From positions 1,302,001 through 1,366,000 of the forward strand of contig NC_089395.1 in assembly GCF_003171515.1 (NCBI RefSeq): a stretch of 64,000 nt of DNA, written 5' to 3'. The DNA comes from Pyrenophora tritici-repentis. Taxonomy: Eukaryota; Ascomycota; Dothideomycetes; Pleosporales; Pleosporaceae. Below the pieces are notes generated by a model, which saw only the letters and a program-made list of their open reading frames with translations, ran no database searches and was not told where the DNA came from. Positions 22,813 to 34,359 of this stretch are shown here, piece by piece (position 1 is the stretch's first letter; every line of letters starts with the position of its first letter). The position numbers were made by a program, and so were the translations under genes.

Positions 22813-24660
22813 GTTGGTAGGTTTCGGTGGGATAGGATCGGGTTGGTTGAGCGTGGTGTGTGGTTCAAGTTAACTCTCGGGAGAGAAGGTGGAGGGTAGT
22901 AGAAGAGGCGCTAAGCGGTTATCTTGTTAGCAGTAGTCTCGTTCGCAGTCGAGCGTACTAACAGTTGAGCGTTTTGTTTATTTGTCTCGGTCACAGTTGA
23001 GCTCGAGCTTGTGGGGAGACAACTGGTAGGGGGGTAGGGGGGTATAAATGGGGCCTGGGAGAGCTGGAAGCACGTGTTCAATTCAAGCCCTCCGCGCGTG
23101 ATGACGTTTCACCCACAGCGTGCGGTGCGGTGCGTCACTTGTATGAGTTCTGCCCAATTCGGCAGTGGGTTCTTCCATACTGGGCGTTGTAGGATTATAA
23201 GAATGTGTTCTGAGAATGTGTTGTAAGAATACGATGCAACTGACTCCTCAACGACTCTGGTCGCCCAGGCTTGGGCATCTGCTCGATCGTTGAGTCGCTG
23301 CGTCAACAAGGCTTTCAGATGTGGTAGTTTTGGAGGATACCTCAGTTAAATTGTCCCATAGTCCAGGTCGCTCTACTTCGAAAGACGAATGAGATCTTGG
23401 GGTCCCTGTTGATTAACAATGTGTTCCTACAGGAGCCCAGTTCCCGGCCAGCGATGCCACCATCCCTGGATGTGTTCGTGGAGATAGAGAAGAAGATATA
23501 CTGCTTGATAATAATAGCTTATAAGAAGTAATATGTGTAGAACTAGATTTTCTGTGCAGAGCCTCAGAGATATAAGTGCTCATCTATGGTTTGGGATATG
23601 CAAGTACTTTGTCGCTTCCTTCTGTGATTGTCTTGTTTAGACTTGTTCACAATCACGACTATCAAGCTCTTGTTGGATGGGTATGGCAATAGTCAAAATT
23701 ATGCAAGCGTCTGAGCTACTGTATCGTGTTATACCAGCTTAGGATACTAGATAAGGAGGCAAATGTGTTGTTAGAGGCAAGTGTCAAAAAAGCTCAGTAG
23801 AGTTCTCCTCAAAACCGTCGGTGGCTCTTCAATTTGGTACACAGGAATGGGGACTGTGATACTATAGAGGAGATAGAAATTTCTCGTAGGAGATGTGATT
23901 GTTGAAAGCGCTGTGAATTACACAGTTTGTCACTTCACTATATTAATACTCCACTTCGACAATCATAAAGATCGAATATTAAAAGTTGCTCATAGGCTTG
24001 ATACGCAAAGCTTATGTCTAAAAACCAAGAATTAAGCCGCAATAAGAGCGTTTGGTGTCAGTATAGAGGATGTGAACGTATCAGGTGACTGACTCGACAA
24101 CAGTTTTTAAAGTGCGCTTTCCCCCGCCCGATGCAGTAGTAGCTCACTACTTTCAGACTCTATACTTTCTATATATATGCAAAGTAAGTGATATCAATGC
24201 TTAGCAGTAGCAGATTTTCACAACGCGGTGTTTGTAGCAGCAGTTCAAAAAAGCAGCTAAGGTGCTATCCCAACACCTCTATACTTTCTATATATTTATT
24301 ATCGGCAGTCCTGAGAAAAGCTTGTTCAAATGGAATTCCGCGAAACGGCAGTGAAATTATGTGCACGGGCCTCAACAGGGCAAGCGCGTGGTCTGCTGCC
24401 TGTTGCCTGCGGGGAGAAGGTGATTCACGGTCACCCACCCAGGTGATAGTTGCGAGAAGCTTAGACTCGGTAAGCGAGCGGTCAATTACGTATGTATCGC
24501 GCACGAACTACACCGCACACAGACTATATACGTACCACTCAATATATAAAGTCCCTGCGACCCACTCAAAACTTACCCAACGCCACTCTCCTCAGGCGAC
24601 CAGAAACGGATAAGTGAGGATACGAATCGACTCTACAGCGGCGGCCCAACGCTCACAATC
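22813..24660. other. Long gene-free AT-rich stretch
   Basis: 1.85 kb with no credible gene. The part 23480-24180 is visibly AT-richer than its surroundings, as expected of a mutated repeat relic, though no transposon protein remains. Around 23020-23050 there is a G-rich run (taggggggtagggg) followed by gtataaat. A 19-bp direct repeat, ctctatactttctatatat, occurs at 24158-24176 and 24277-24295. Confidence 0.5.
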
Positions 24661-26460
24661 ATGGCCACGATTCGGAGTCCAAAGTCTGGCCGCAAAACCA
24701 TGTCGACGCCGACGAACCCTGCAGCCCCGCACTTCCTCACTCTACCCGCCGAGGTTCGCAATCTGATCTATGAACATCTATTCCGAACCTATGAGAAGAT
24801 CGAGATACATCCTCGTGATGAAGAAGCCACCTCTGGTTTTAGTGGTCCTACTCCTCTAACACAGCCCCCCATCTTCTTCTTCTCAAAAGCGGATTGTATC
24901 TCTCTATTCGTCTCCTGTCGTCAGGTCTACCACGAGTCGACATCTCTACTACTGCACAGCAATACCTGGATCATTCCTAGGGTTTATCCAGCATGGTACC
25001 AGAGACCGCGTTCGCAAATGACTGATTTGGCGGATTGGATAGAGAAACTTGGCTCCAGTGCAACAATGCTACGAAAAGTCGTGATCAACTGGCAGTGGAC
25101 TTATCCGAGGTTCGATGATCCTTGGTCAGGCTATGATACCAAGGAAATGTCCGACTTCGTTCAGATGGGTGCCTTGGTAAAGGCTCTCTGGGCAAACAAA
25201 AACGCAAAGTTTGAGATCGAGTTTGTTATACCCGAAGACACCAAATATGGGTCATCAGCGGCACTCAACACTATGGCTATCAGCAATATCTTGTGTACAC
25301 TTCGGCAAGACTCACATGATCTGGAGAAGTATGGAAGCCAGATCCACAACATCTGCGTTGCTCGGGATGGTTCGGAGGGCTTCGTTCAGTTCAATCACGA
25401 CTACAAAAACCCACTCGCCATAGAGAACTCCTATACAAGCGCTTTCTCTGTCTTCGACAATGGTAGGACTCTGGCTCTTATACCGGCCACCAAGCCCGAA
25501 TTGATGACGCTGCCGGAGCATTTGAGAGAACGCATCTTGTATCCAATCGGTCTCACGTCCCCAGCTTATCAACCCAATTCCGAAGGATGTGGTGACGACA
25601 TATACCCACAAGTCTGTTTCGATCTGGACTTGAAGACAACTGAGGGTGCTTCACCAATCTTGACCTTGCTGAACTCGTCCCTTCGGTCTCAGTATCATCG
25701 TGCGTTCTGGTTCCATAACCAACATTCCATCAAGATGAGATCCGAAATTTCGCCCACTGATTTCGATCATTTCGAGAAACTACGTCGGTTCCTATGCATA
25801 GCACCTATCACCAGTCGTCCCTGGGCTATGGGTGGTAGATTCTCTTCCTCTGGTACCAGCACAGATAACCCCTTGGAGTTCCTTCTACAATTCCAGCTAC
25901 AAGACGCCACTACCTTGGGCGATCTTCGGGTAAATATGCTCGACTTCCTAAGGGTAACTTCTGCCTGTGGTCATTATCCATCATCGATTACGTTCAGGAT
26001 CGCAAACGGCGATGGAACTACGCAGTCTCAGGCCTCGATGGAACTGGATAGATTCCGAGAGTTTGCCACCATCGCTCTGACGGAATTCGACCGAGTATTT
26101 CCTGGAAACCTATACAAGCTGTGCCCTAACATCTGGGTCAATGGCTACGGTAGGATAGTCCAAGTCGAGCTCGACGGAAATTCGTTCAATCCCTGGGAGT
26201 TCATGAGGGACTGGTGGTTCCTAGATCGTCCGAATCACGGTCCGAATGAACGAATGAAGCTTTGTCAACTCTATGGGACCAGTACAGGAGACGACGACAT
26301 CGACTTCAGTGACTGGTGGTGGTATGAAGCTTACAGGCCATCGGAAGATACGTGCTACGATGGTACCCTGAGTTGCTATCTTGGCTACCTCCAGCACGTC
26401 TGCCTTCATGATCACCCCGCTTACTGGGCTGACTCTTACTTCGCACTGCCTGAGCCTTGA
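24661..26460 (+). CDS. 2EXR/F-box-like family protein, long form
   Basis: Single exon, 599 aa. The N-terminal motif is FLTLPAEVRNLIYEHLF (about residues 22-38), followed by SLFVSCRQVYHESTSLLLHSNTW (about 80-102). Then comes KLGSSATMLRKVVINW, which corresponds to DIGSQYSMLSRVQID in the paralogue at 36231-38075. The remaining about 450 residues have no recognised domain. The near-identical length of the two long paralogues (599 and 596 aa) suggests both are intact. Such proteins form lineage-specific expansions in Pleosporales; a role as SCF adaptor is only a guess. Introns are absent here while its paralogue has one. Confidence 0.85.
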   Translation: MATIRSPKSGRKTMSTPTNPAAPHFLTLPAEVRNLIYEHLFRTYEKIEIHPRDEEATSGFSGPTPLTQPPIFFFSKADCISLFVSCRQVYHESTSLLLHSNTWIIPRVYPAWYQRPRSQMTDLADWIEKLGSSATMLRKVVINWQWTYPRFDDPWSGYDTKEMSDFVQMGALVKALWANKNAKFEIEFVIPEDTKYGSSAALNTMAISNILCTLRQDSHDLEKYGSQIHNICVARDGSEGFVQFNHDYKNPLAIENSYTSAFSVFDNGRTLALIPATKPELMTLPEHLRERILYPIGLTSPAYQPNSEGCGDDIYPQVCFDLDLKTTEGASPILTLLNSSLRSQYHRAFWFHNQHSIKMRSEISPTDFDHFEKLRRFLCIAPITSRPWAMGGRFSSSGTSTDNPLEFLLQFQLQDATTLGDLRVNMLDFLRVTSACGHYPSSITFRIANGDGTTQSQASMELDRFREFATIALTEFDRVFPGNLYKLCPNIWVNGYGRIVQVELDGNSFNPWEFMRDWWFLDRPNHGPNERMKLCQLYGTSTGDDDIDFSDWWWYEAYRPSEDTCYDGTLSCYLGYLQHVCLHDHPAYWADSYFALPEP

Positions 26461-27561
26461 GGACGTTCTTCCCAGCTCCCCAACATCATGCAGGTTGCGT
26501 ATGAGTTGTGGCATTGCAGGAACACTCATGCATAAGCACTTCGAAGTTTGCATCATAATCATCAGGATTGACAGAGCAGTGATTGGAATATGGACATCAC
26601 ATGTAGGGCTCTTGAATTTGCGCATGCTTGGCGGAGGATACACACGGATTCGGCTCTAGATAGAAGTAAAAACCTGATGAATCAACCATTTCCCAAATTT
26701 GAAGGCTTACCCTACGCTTCGACCTCCCCGTATGATGTATTCATCAAACGCCCACAGAAAATATCCAGGAAACGCAACTATTCCATGCAAGTCTCATCAC
26801 AAGCACACAGCTACGACGTAAATATGTCACACACTGCACCGAGTTCTATTCGTTACGCGTATCTGCAAATACAACAGTCGTGGTCCACTTCTCCACAGTA
26901 TAACCGTACCCGTACTTGACGTATCAAAGTGGGGAACCGACAATTACATAGTTTGACGACAGCTCTACCGAGCATTTTGACCCTACTTCCCTTTAGTCTT
27001 CATCATTCTTTCTACTCAGCCAGCAACATACCCCCCGCCCTCCCTTAATCATCAAATCCCCTCATAGCACACTCAACCCTACCACCACCCCAATAACTCT
27101 CTCAAGGATATATGCTTGAATGCTTCTAGGCTAACAAAGAGCACGGGATGATTCATGATTGTAACATCAACATCACGATAAGGTTAGCTAGAGACAAAGA
27201 ATCGATTAACTGGAGTGTTACAGTCTACGTGCGCTTCAAACGTCTGTGTCGTCAGCGCTTCCAGAGTCTGAAGACAGGTACGCGGAGATGTTCAATCATG
27301 GATTGTATCCCAAATTATGGGTTGGGCGGCTACGCAGACGTTTTGGGAATCAATTCCGAGGGTGAACACAACGCTGGTGACTTTTCAAACTATGCAGAAG
27401 AAGGTGGCGATGACTGGGATTGAGTCGACAGGGGTGCCATAGTGTGGATAGCGATTGTAGGGTCAACACCGATCTTCAGTGGAGGCATCATCTATAGATG
27501 GATGATGTAATTATTCTATAATCTATTTATTTATACACAATCGACGGGACTGCTCCCCCAT
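26461..27561. other. Intergenic
   Basis: 1.1 kb between genes. A 91-codon frame at 27148-27423 ends in an acidic tail, but there is no homology clue or start context, so it was not accepted. The remainder is featureless by eye. Confidence 0.45.
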
Positions 27562-28982
27562 TCAAGCCGTGTCGCTGTCCTTTGGTGATATTTCCTCCGT
27601 GACGCGAACTTCGTGGCTTCCTTCCAGCTCTGAAAGGACGATCCAAGTAGGGAAGATGCATAATACGGTGATACCAAAGTTGAGACCGATGCTGACAAAG
27701 TGGTTTGCATCACCTTCTGATTGCATACTATGGTATTTGTTAGTCGACGTTACGTCATAATAAGTGGTGGAAGAAGAACTTACGCCCAGGCAACGGTCTG
27801 GCCCAGTGCCTCTACACCTCTCAGAATACCAGTGAGATGGCTGAGATTACTCAGATCTGTCGCGTATTGTCCTACTAGCCAATAAAGAAACTGCTGGAAA
27901 GCCTGGCCACCAAATTGCCAAAAGAAGACCAGCGCGTAACTCTTCCCAAAGCCGCCATTGAACCAATCGAATATCGGGGCCTCCGATGCGTCGTAGAATT
28001 GTTTCTGAAGGATTGTCGCCCAAATCCATGTACCGATAAGGAGAGTGACGATGCAGAGGAATGCTATGCGACCGCGGACTTTGATGTGGATTTTCGGGTT
28101 GTCGAGCAAAAACGCGATGATGAACGAGGAGAAGATGCCGGCGAAGTTTGTGAAGAAGCTGGAGAATGCGCGCGCTCGGACGGTAAAGTACGTTGTCAAC
28201 CAAGTGCTCATGAAGCCGTTGTAGAAGTAGCTGATAAAGAAGGCGGGGAGCAGAAGCAAGATGCGTCGGCTGACGAATAGCCTGCCGACAGCCTTGAACT
28301 CGCCGAGCCAGGTTGCCGCACGCTCAGTGACGATTCTCGTGCCATCTTTTCTCCAGACCTTGTGTGCAGGCGACAGGCACAGGGCGACAGGGAGTCCAAG
28401 GCACATAATGACGATGAAGACGATGTATGTAGTAGAGGAAACCGATCCTGTCGTCTTCCGGTTTGCGTTCAGGCCTAGGTTAATGGAACCTCCAACAATC
28501 GGTCCAAGGGCCTTTGCTGTCTGCCATACAGCGAGGTAAAATGCGCGATCTCCAGGTGATGGGTATCCGATGATAATCGCAGCTTCGGCAGCCCAGAAGA
28601 ATCCAGCGGAGATGCCACAGAGAGCACTGCCGAAGAGCATGAACCAGGTGTTTGCCGAGACGTTGTTGGTGTATAGACCTGCGCCGTACAATGGGTAACC
28701 GATTGCTCCCAATGCAAGTCCATATTTTAGGCCAATCCTGTTGTTGATAGCTCCAGCAGCCACACAGACAACTGCGAAGAGCCCGTATACCAAAGCGTTC
28801 GCGGCAGACACCGCGTAGGGCTCAGCGGCTCCGCCAGCACCTAGTCCACCGAGCGCATCCCACATGCCCGGGGCCGTGAAGGAAACTCCACATGCAACCA
28901 GAATCTGGAAAGGTACGGAACGGAAGAACGGTCCAGAAGCCTTGATGGAGTCTGAAGACCCAGACAAGGAGGCGGACGACAT
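27562..28982 (-). CDS. UNC93-like MFS membrane protein
   Basis: Exons 28982-27784 and 27727-27562 encode 454 aa. About eleven to twelve hydrophobic segments are visible, for example ILVACGVSFTAPGMWDALGGLGAGG, the classic first segment of fungal UNC93-like proteins. FFWAAEAAIIIGYPSPGDRAFYLAVW and FFWQFGGQAFQQFLYWLVG follow. UNC93 proteins belong to the major facilitator fold; the animal founder regulates a potassium channel, while fungal members are uncharacterised presumed transporters. The start at 28982 (MSSASLSGS) is preferred over an in-frame upstream one because the extra 29 residues look like leader sequence. The 56-nt intron lies just before the last membrane segment. Confidence 0.9.
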
Positions 28983-29550
28983 GACGGCGTGGGGAAAAGT
29001 GAAAAGAGGATGAAGAGGCGAAGAGCCCCCAGACCGCGTGGAGACTACATAATTTATGACTTCGGACAAGATGTGCTATGCTTGGCAGCTTTGACTCCAA
29101 TTTTTTCTCCTTAGTTGATGATGGTTGAGGGCGATCGAGACGTTTGATGTTCACCATTTTCTATGGGGCGAGCACGACATCTGCGCTAAAAGACAGGGCT
29201 AAACCGTTTTGGGCTGACTGCGTCCCGCCCTCGGACCCTTCCGACATAACATCGTTCAACTTTTCTCGTGGCTTTACCAGGGCTGTCACGGCTTCTGTCG
29301 GTTTGAGGACTTGTTCCGTGAGAATGCCCGATTTCAGATATAACGCGGGAAGCACGTTGTGTCGAAATTTCGCGTGGCGCTCACACGTATCGGCGTTGCA
29401 TTGGGCGGGAAGTTGATGGACAATCACTGTTCACTCATCTTACGTACTCAGCCGTGCTATCGTTCATCCATTCAATATACTAGCTAATTTGGAACTGCAG
29501 TGGTTACTCAGTGCCAATGTCACCGACTTTGTCGGCTCGATACAGGTCTA
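28983..29550. other. Intergenic
   Basis: 568 bp: promoter of the UNC93-like gene and 3' flank of the 2EXR pseudogene. Nothing else was seen. Confidence 0.5.
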
Positions 29551-31238
29551 TCAATTTTGTTCAAAGAAACATTTCCTCGCAAAGTAATCGTCGCTGGACG
29601 ACATCATCATGTTTGAAGACCTCTTCGCTACCGCTTGAAGATATCGGAAATAGGTACTGAGCTTCCCAATAGAGTGCGGGGAAGAGTCTCCATCCACCAT
29701 GGGCCGATTCTTTCCTTCCCAATATTCTCTACCGTGATGTGCCTCAACAGCCTCTATTGAAGGGAGTTGCACGTATTCCTCAGTTCCAAGTATTGACTCT
29801 GAGTCTAGCATTATGGTGTACTTTAGACGGCCGACATTCCCGTTTCCATCAATGTCGAATTCGAACACATCGCCGTTGGCTATCCGGCGGTTGGTGCTGA
29901 CCGCATGCGACAGAAGCTCTAGGATACGAGCTCGGATGTCTCGTAGGGTGACGGTGTTTTCCTCAGTCTTTGTAACTCCGTCCACCGTAGATGAGACTTT
30001 GAAGCGAACAAAGCATTTCCGGCCGTCAAGGTGCGATGCGATCCGGATCAGGTGCTTTGCGTCGATTCGAACATCGGCCAGTGTCATTGCCCGATCATAC
30101 TCGAAATTGAGCTCGATGGTGATGTTTTGGTGTGTGCCTCTGCTTACATGACGGCTGGTATTTGGACAAAACCTGTCGGAATATGAATGTACCATCGTCT
30201 TTCTGGTACCGAGCACTGCTTGGAGGCGGCGTTGAGAGGTCCCTCTGTCAACGGGTGATGGCTCTAGGGTTGTTCGGTATGTGAAGTCGTTTTGAGACCA
30301 GAGAATTGGTTTCGCAATGTTTGTGATTTGTTTGCAGACGAATAGAAGAGATAGGTCAGGGCTCGTGAGATCCATATCGTCGACATTGACATCGACGGGG
30401 TCCGAGCACATGACCTCTTTGAAGATCAGTTTCTTGACACCCCGCGGGAGGCAGACCAGAGCAGGTCGTTGGTCCTTGCCAAATCTCTCAAATGTTTTGC
30501 ATTTATCTTTCGACTGGAAGTTCAGCTTCCAGTTTGCATCGGAGTGTCGGTGGCTATCTCCAAACTTGATGCAGACTTGCGAAGGAAGATCACCATCAAC
30601 ATGATCCATCGATATGGAAAGAATCTGTCGGCGGTATTGGCGAATACCGAATGTATCGGTCACGAGGTGTCGAAGAGTCGTGTTTAGCAGTTTTGTTAGA
30701 TCGCCAGTCTGCTCATCTTGTTCCGCATCGGAAGGGGAAATGAGACGGAAGATACACTTCTGGTCTCTTCTGTCCCAGCACATCTTCACAAGCTGTGCTA
30801 GATCAAACTCCCCAAAACCAAGAAGACCCCCCATTTGATGGTACCGTCTTTTATGTAATGGGAGCGCAAAGACCAACTAGCCACGAAATGTGCCGCATAT
30901 GGGGCCGGATTGAGCATATGGGACTTGCGATATTTGTTCTTGGACAGCTTATAGGCGAATGTGTTCCGGGCGTAAAAAACACCGACTGCTTCGTGATAGA
31001 CGGAGCGGCATGTCTGCAGGATTCCGAGAACAGATGCCGTACCCGAACTTTAGGTTTTCCCTGAGCCAGTCGCGAAGTCGCCTTTCGTATTGTCAAGCCG
31101 CGGGATGTTGATTGGGCGAGGTTGTACGAGTAGATGTTCGTAGATCATGTTTCTCAGCTCAGGGGTAAGATCCAGGAATGACACGCCAGGGCCTTCTGGC
31201 AGAAAAACAGTCTTTGGAATGGCGAATAGCTGAGACAT
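29551..31238 (-). pseudogene. 2EXR/F-box-like family pseudogene
   Basis: The minus strand starts MSQLFAIPKT and carries FLDLTPELRNMIYEHLL, then ILQTCRSVYHEAVGVFYARNTF, the two family signatures. They sit in one frame interrupted by TAA at 31052-31050. Between them, another frame reads LRDWLRENLKFGYGI, which looks like the true connecting peptide, so one lost and one gained base are inferred around 31075 and 31030. A further frame change lies between about 30880 and 30790, where the expected WL-IG-Q--ML segment of the intact paralogues is missing. From about 30870 to 29551 the frame is open (441 codons) and family-like (FDLAQLVKMCWD, PALVCLPRGVKKLIF). Several lesions outside homopolymers argue for a real pseudogene. 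Confidence 0.7.
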
Positions 31239-31756
31239 TGTAATATGGATATACTCGATTCAGGCTATCGGTAGGAAGATTCACTGGTAGTCAACGAGGT
31301 GGGGTGATAGTTGAGGGGTAGTTTAGAGTATATTAGAAATCTGTTCTCATGTGTACGGGTTCGCAGAGGGTTTGTTCCAAGTCTCATACAATAGTACTGA
31401 CTGGGACTCACTTACACCTCAGCCCCACTTTTCTTACCATTATCTCGGAATCCTACCAGCGAAGGGCCGCTCTAGCAGGTGACAGAGAAGATGATGTACA
31501 ATAAAAAAAGCCGTTGAACAATAAGAGTCAGTATCCGCTAGTCGTCTTGTTGTCTGCGCGATGTGCACCATATCATCTCACGCTCACCTTGTTGCGAGAT
31601 GCTCGCACCGAGTGAATAACCTCATGTCACACGAAGGAATTAGGGTTCACTCATAAGATTCACTGCAAAAATGTTCGCGCAGTTCTGCTTGTGAATGGTA
31701 TCATAATATCATATCTAATTTCACATCTCGGTACCACAAATTCCGCACCACAATGC
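31239..31756. other. Intergenic
   Basis: 518 bp: upstream region of the 2EXR pseudogene and 3' flank of the cutinase gene. Nothing was recognised. Confidence 0.5.
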
Positions 31757-32560
31757 TCAAACGCGGGCTGCAACAAACGCAGCAGCAGTCGGAGCATCCA
31801 TCTCGTAGTTCCTGTGCGCGGGGGTGATAATGATACCGTTATCGCAGATGTTATCACCCTCGTGGCAGATGATGAGGACCTTGGAGGCGGCAACAAGGCC
31901 AAAAGTCTCATCACGATCAGCATCGCCGAATGTTACAACGGCGGAGACACGAGCGGCGGCTGCGGCTGAAAGCCTCTGTGTGGCTGTGTGAACCAGTTGA
32001 GCGCCCTGGGAGTAACCAGTGACGACAATCTTTGTGGATGGGCATTGAGTGACAGCCTGTGAATGTCAGCATCTATATGATTTGAATCGAGATATTGCAG
32101 TGCTTACCCGGTTGATCAGGTTAAACATTGTAGTAGCACCTGCGGCATCGCCTCCCGCCAAAAAGCCGAAGACGTTGGCTGGGTAGGTGACACCCTGGAT
32201 AGCCAGGCGGTTAACACCTCCGACGGCAGCGGCGATGGCATTGAAGAAAACGGGGCCTTCCGAGTTGGGTTCGCCGACATTTCCAGATTGCGTAGTACCA
32301 CGAGCCCAGATGACGGTGATTGGACGGCATGGGGTGCCGTCTGTCAGCTGGTTGTAGGTGTCGCTGTTGTATTGGCGTTTGGTGAGGTCACGTTCCTCGA
32401 CGTTCTTGGCCTCAAGCTGGGCGGCATATTCGTTGATGGTAAGATCGGAGTCGAGGAGATCCGTGATGGGGAAGCTGACACCGGTCTCTGGTGTTGGTGC
32501 AGCAAAAGTGGTAGCAACAAGGGCCGTAAGGGCGAGCAGAGAGCGAGCGCAGGCCTTCAT
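31757..32560 (-). CDS. Secreted cutinase / acetylxylan-esterase-type hydrolase
   Basis: Exons 32560-32108 and 32056-31757 encode 250 aa; the intron is 51 nt. A signal peptide is clear (MKACARSLLALTALVATTFA), followed by a propeptide ending LTKR, a Kex2-type site after residue 62. The catalytic triad is S167 in VTGYSQGAQ, D219 in CHEGDNIC and H232 in TPAHRNY. Cysteines at 78, 156, 215 and 222 fit the two family disulfides. Cutinases are serine esterases that cleave cutin polyester; related enzymes remove acetyl groups from xylan. The enzyme should act outside the cell on plant material. Length and all key residues are intact. Confidence 0.93.
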
Positions 32561-34359
32561 CTTGAACGATTGTTGATGGGAGTATGAGGTAGCGAAGGAA
32601 GTATCACGTGTCGAATGAAGCTTGCGTCAGTCAGATCTCAGCCTTGGTTCTCAGCTCAACGAAGCGAAGGAAGTAGGATGCTGCGGAGAGAACTAGATGC
32701 TGATCCTCTGGTTTCACAAGAACAAAAGGCAGATCTATCCCACCTTTTGTACTGCTCTACCCCACTAGCTTCACGCAGTTCTTGTGGTAAAGCGCCTTGC
32801 TAGGCTATTGCACCGCCTTCCGCAAAAGCGATCATACTCCGTGGTAACCAATATCCACTACGTACATGAATCAGCTATTCTCGTCTCAATTTCCGTTGCT
32901 GACCATGAGGAAACTTGGCAACGCCGCGATCGACACCCAATCGCTGCAACAGATCACCTCACGTTGACCAGTGACCATCGACTCGCTCTCGAGCACTTAG
33001 ATTGACGTGGATACCGGCGCATGTGGCATCGAAGATGCTTTCTCGCTTGTGACTGTTCACTCTTAGCTGTGTGATGCCAAAGGACTTGACCTTCTTCTTC
33101 GCGTTAGCGATCTTCCGGTACCGCCCATAACAAGAAACACGTGGGTGCGGTCAAAACAAATCTGGGGAATTTCAGGGCAGAGCGTGAGAGCCGGTTGTAA
33201 TACAATTGGATAAAATCCTGCTTTTAGAGCAGGTATAGCGGCGCTACGACCACTGCGGTCAGTGACGAGAGTGTAGTCGAGCGAGACCGTGTCGCTTGTC
33301 CACTAATTTCCCCACATGCTTCGGGTGGCGTCCAGCATCAGTCATCGCCGACTTTTCTCTGTCCTTGATTCGAAGGCATCGCGCATCTAATGCACGCCTA
33401 AACCTGTCAGGACCATTGGAGATACAATTGGATGAACATGACCTTTCTTAGATGACTTCTTCATGTGCATACTAGGTACCTAGGTACCTTGAGAGGGACC
33501 AGAAAATATCTTCGTGCGAGTGCAACCATCTTGCCCATCCGAGAAGACGTATCCGAGACGCAAATATTGCTGCGCAGAGGCCATGTCGGCGGTAAGTTTG
33601 TGATGAATCTTGTATATCTGGCGCAGACGTCTCCTGTCAGTCAACGGTTTGACGTCACGATAACCGCCAAGCGTCTGACGCGGAACGGCCCTTTGACTAT
33701 AATCTCACTCGCGCTTTGATCAATAACTATAACCTTTGCATAGTTAATATCAGCCTTGTAATGTCGAGTCTTACAGCTGGTCGCGAAATATATCGCGAGA
33801 TAGACACGATGAACAGCTAGAAGCCACAAGATGAGGAGATGCGAGTAACGCCCAGGACGCCTAAGACCGCGTGACGACGACGACGACAGGATCTCCCCAG
33901 CATGGACCCAGCACCTCCGAACGAGCGATGACAAACCACCAACTGCCCGCCCCAATAGCGCTCCATCCAAGAAATGACTGATGCTATCGTCCTCCGCCGC
34001 GAGCCGCGGCACCGCAATGGAGAACCCCGCTCGCGACCGTTGTCGCCAAGCTAGGATGCAGGAACTCATCGCGTTAGGCCATTTGAACCATTCCCGACAC
34101 AACTGTTTGGCGCCTTGGTAGCCTTGCGAGCTTCCGCTTACGACGCAGATCGGCATCTCTACAAGTACTGATAGCAAGAGATGCATTTCTTCGATGACGG
34201 TATTTTCTGCGATATCGCGAGGTTTGGAGATATCGGCATTCGTCAATTGTGGTCGTGAAGAGTGGGATGGAAACAATGTGGGAGGATATAAAAAGGTGGA
34301 ATGGTCGGGATTGGGGACGTGTGTCATCTGACGGGACTTGACGACGACGCAGAGGTCAC
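32561..34359. other. Long intergenic region upstream of cutinase and M28 peptidase genes
   Basis: 1.8 kb between divergent genes. It contains the palindromic run aggtacctaggtacct at 33474-33489 and the repeated word tacaattggat near 33211 and 33423. A 228-codon minus-strand frame (34327-33641) lacks any domain-like feature and was not accepted. No tRNA could be supported. Confidence 0.5.
33474..33489. repeat. Palindromic AGGTACCT direct repeat
   Basis: Two head-to-tail copies of the 8-bp palindrome aggtacct. Such CCTAGGTA-type repeats are scattered in ascomycete genomes; function is unknown. Confidence 0.7.

Noticed and set aside
27148..27423. 91-codon frame with acidic C-terminus
   Set aside because: No recognisable family, no splice partner and poor start context.
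33190..33270. Possible tRNA-like stretch (ggttgtaatacaattgg ...)
   Set aside because: No consistent acceptor stem, T-loop GTTCRA or anticodon stem could be paired.
33641..34327. 228-codon open frame on the minus strand upstream of the M28 peptidase
   Set aside because: No domain, signal or family resemblance, with uneven composition. It lies over the promoter of a clear gene.
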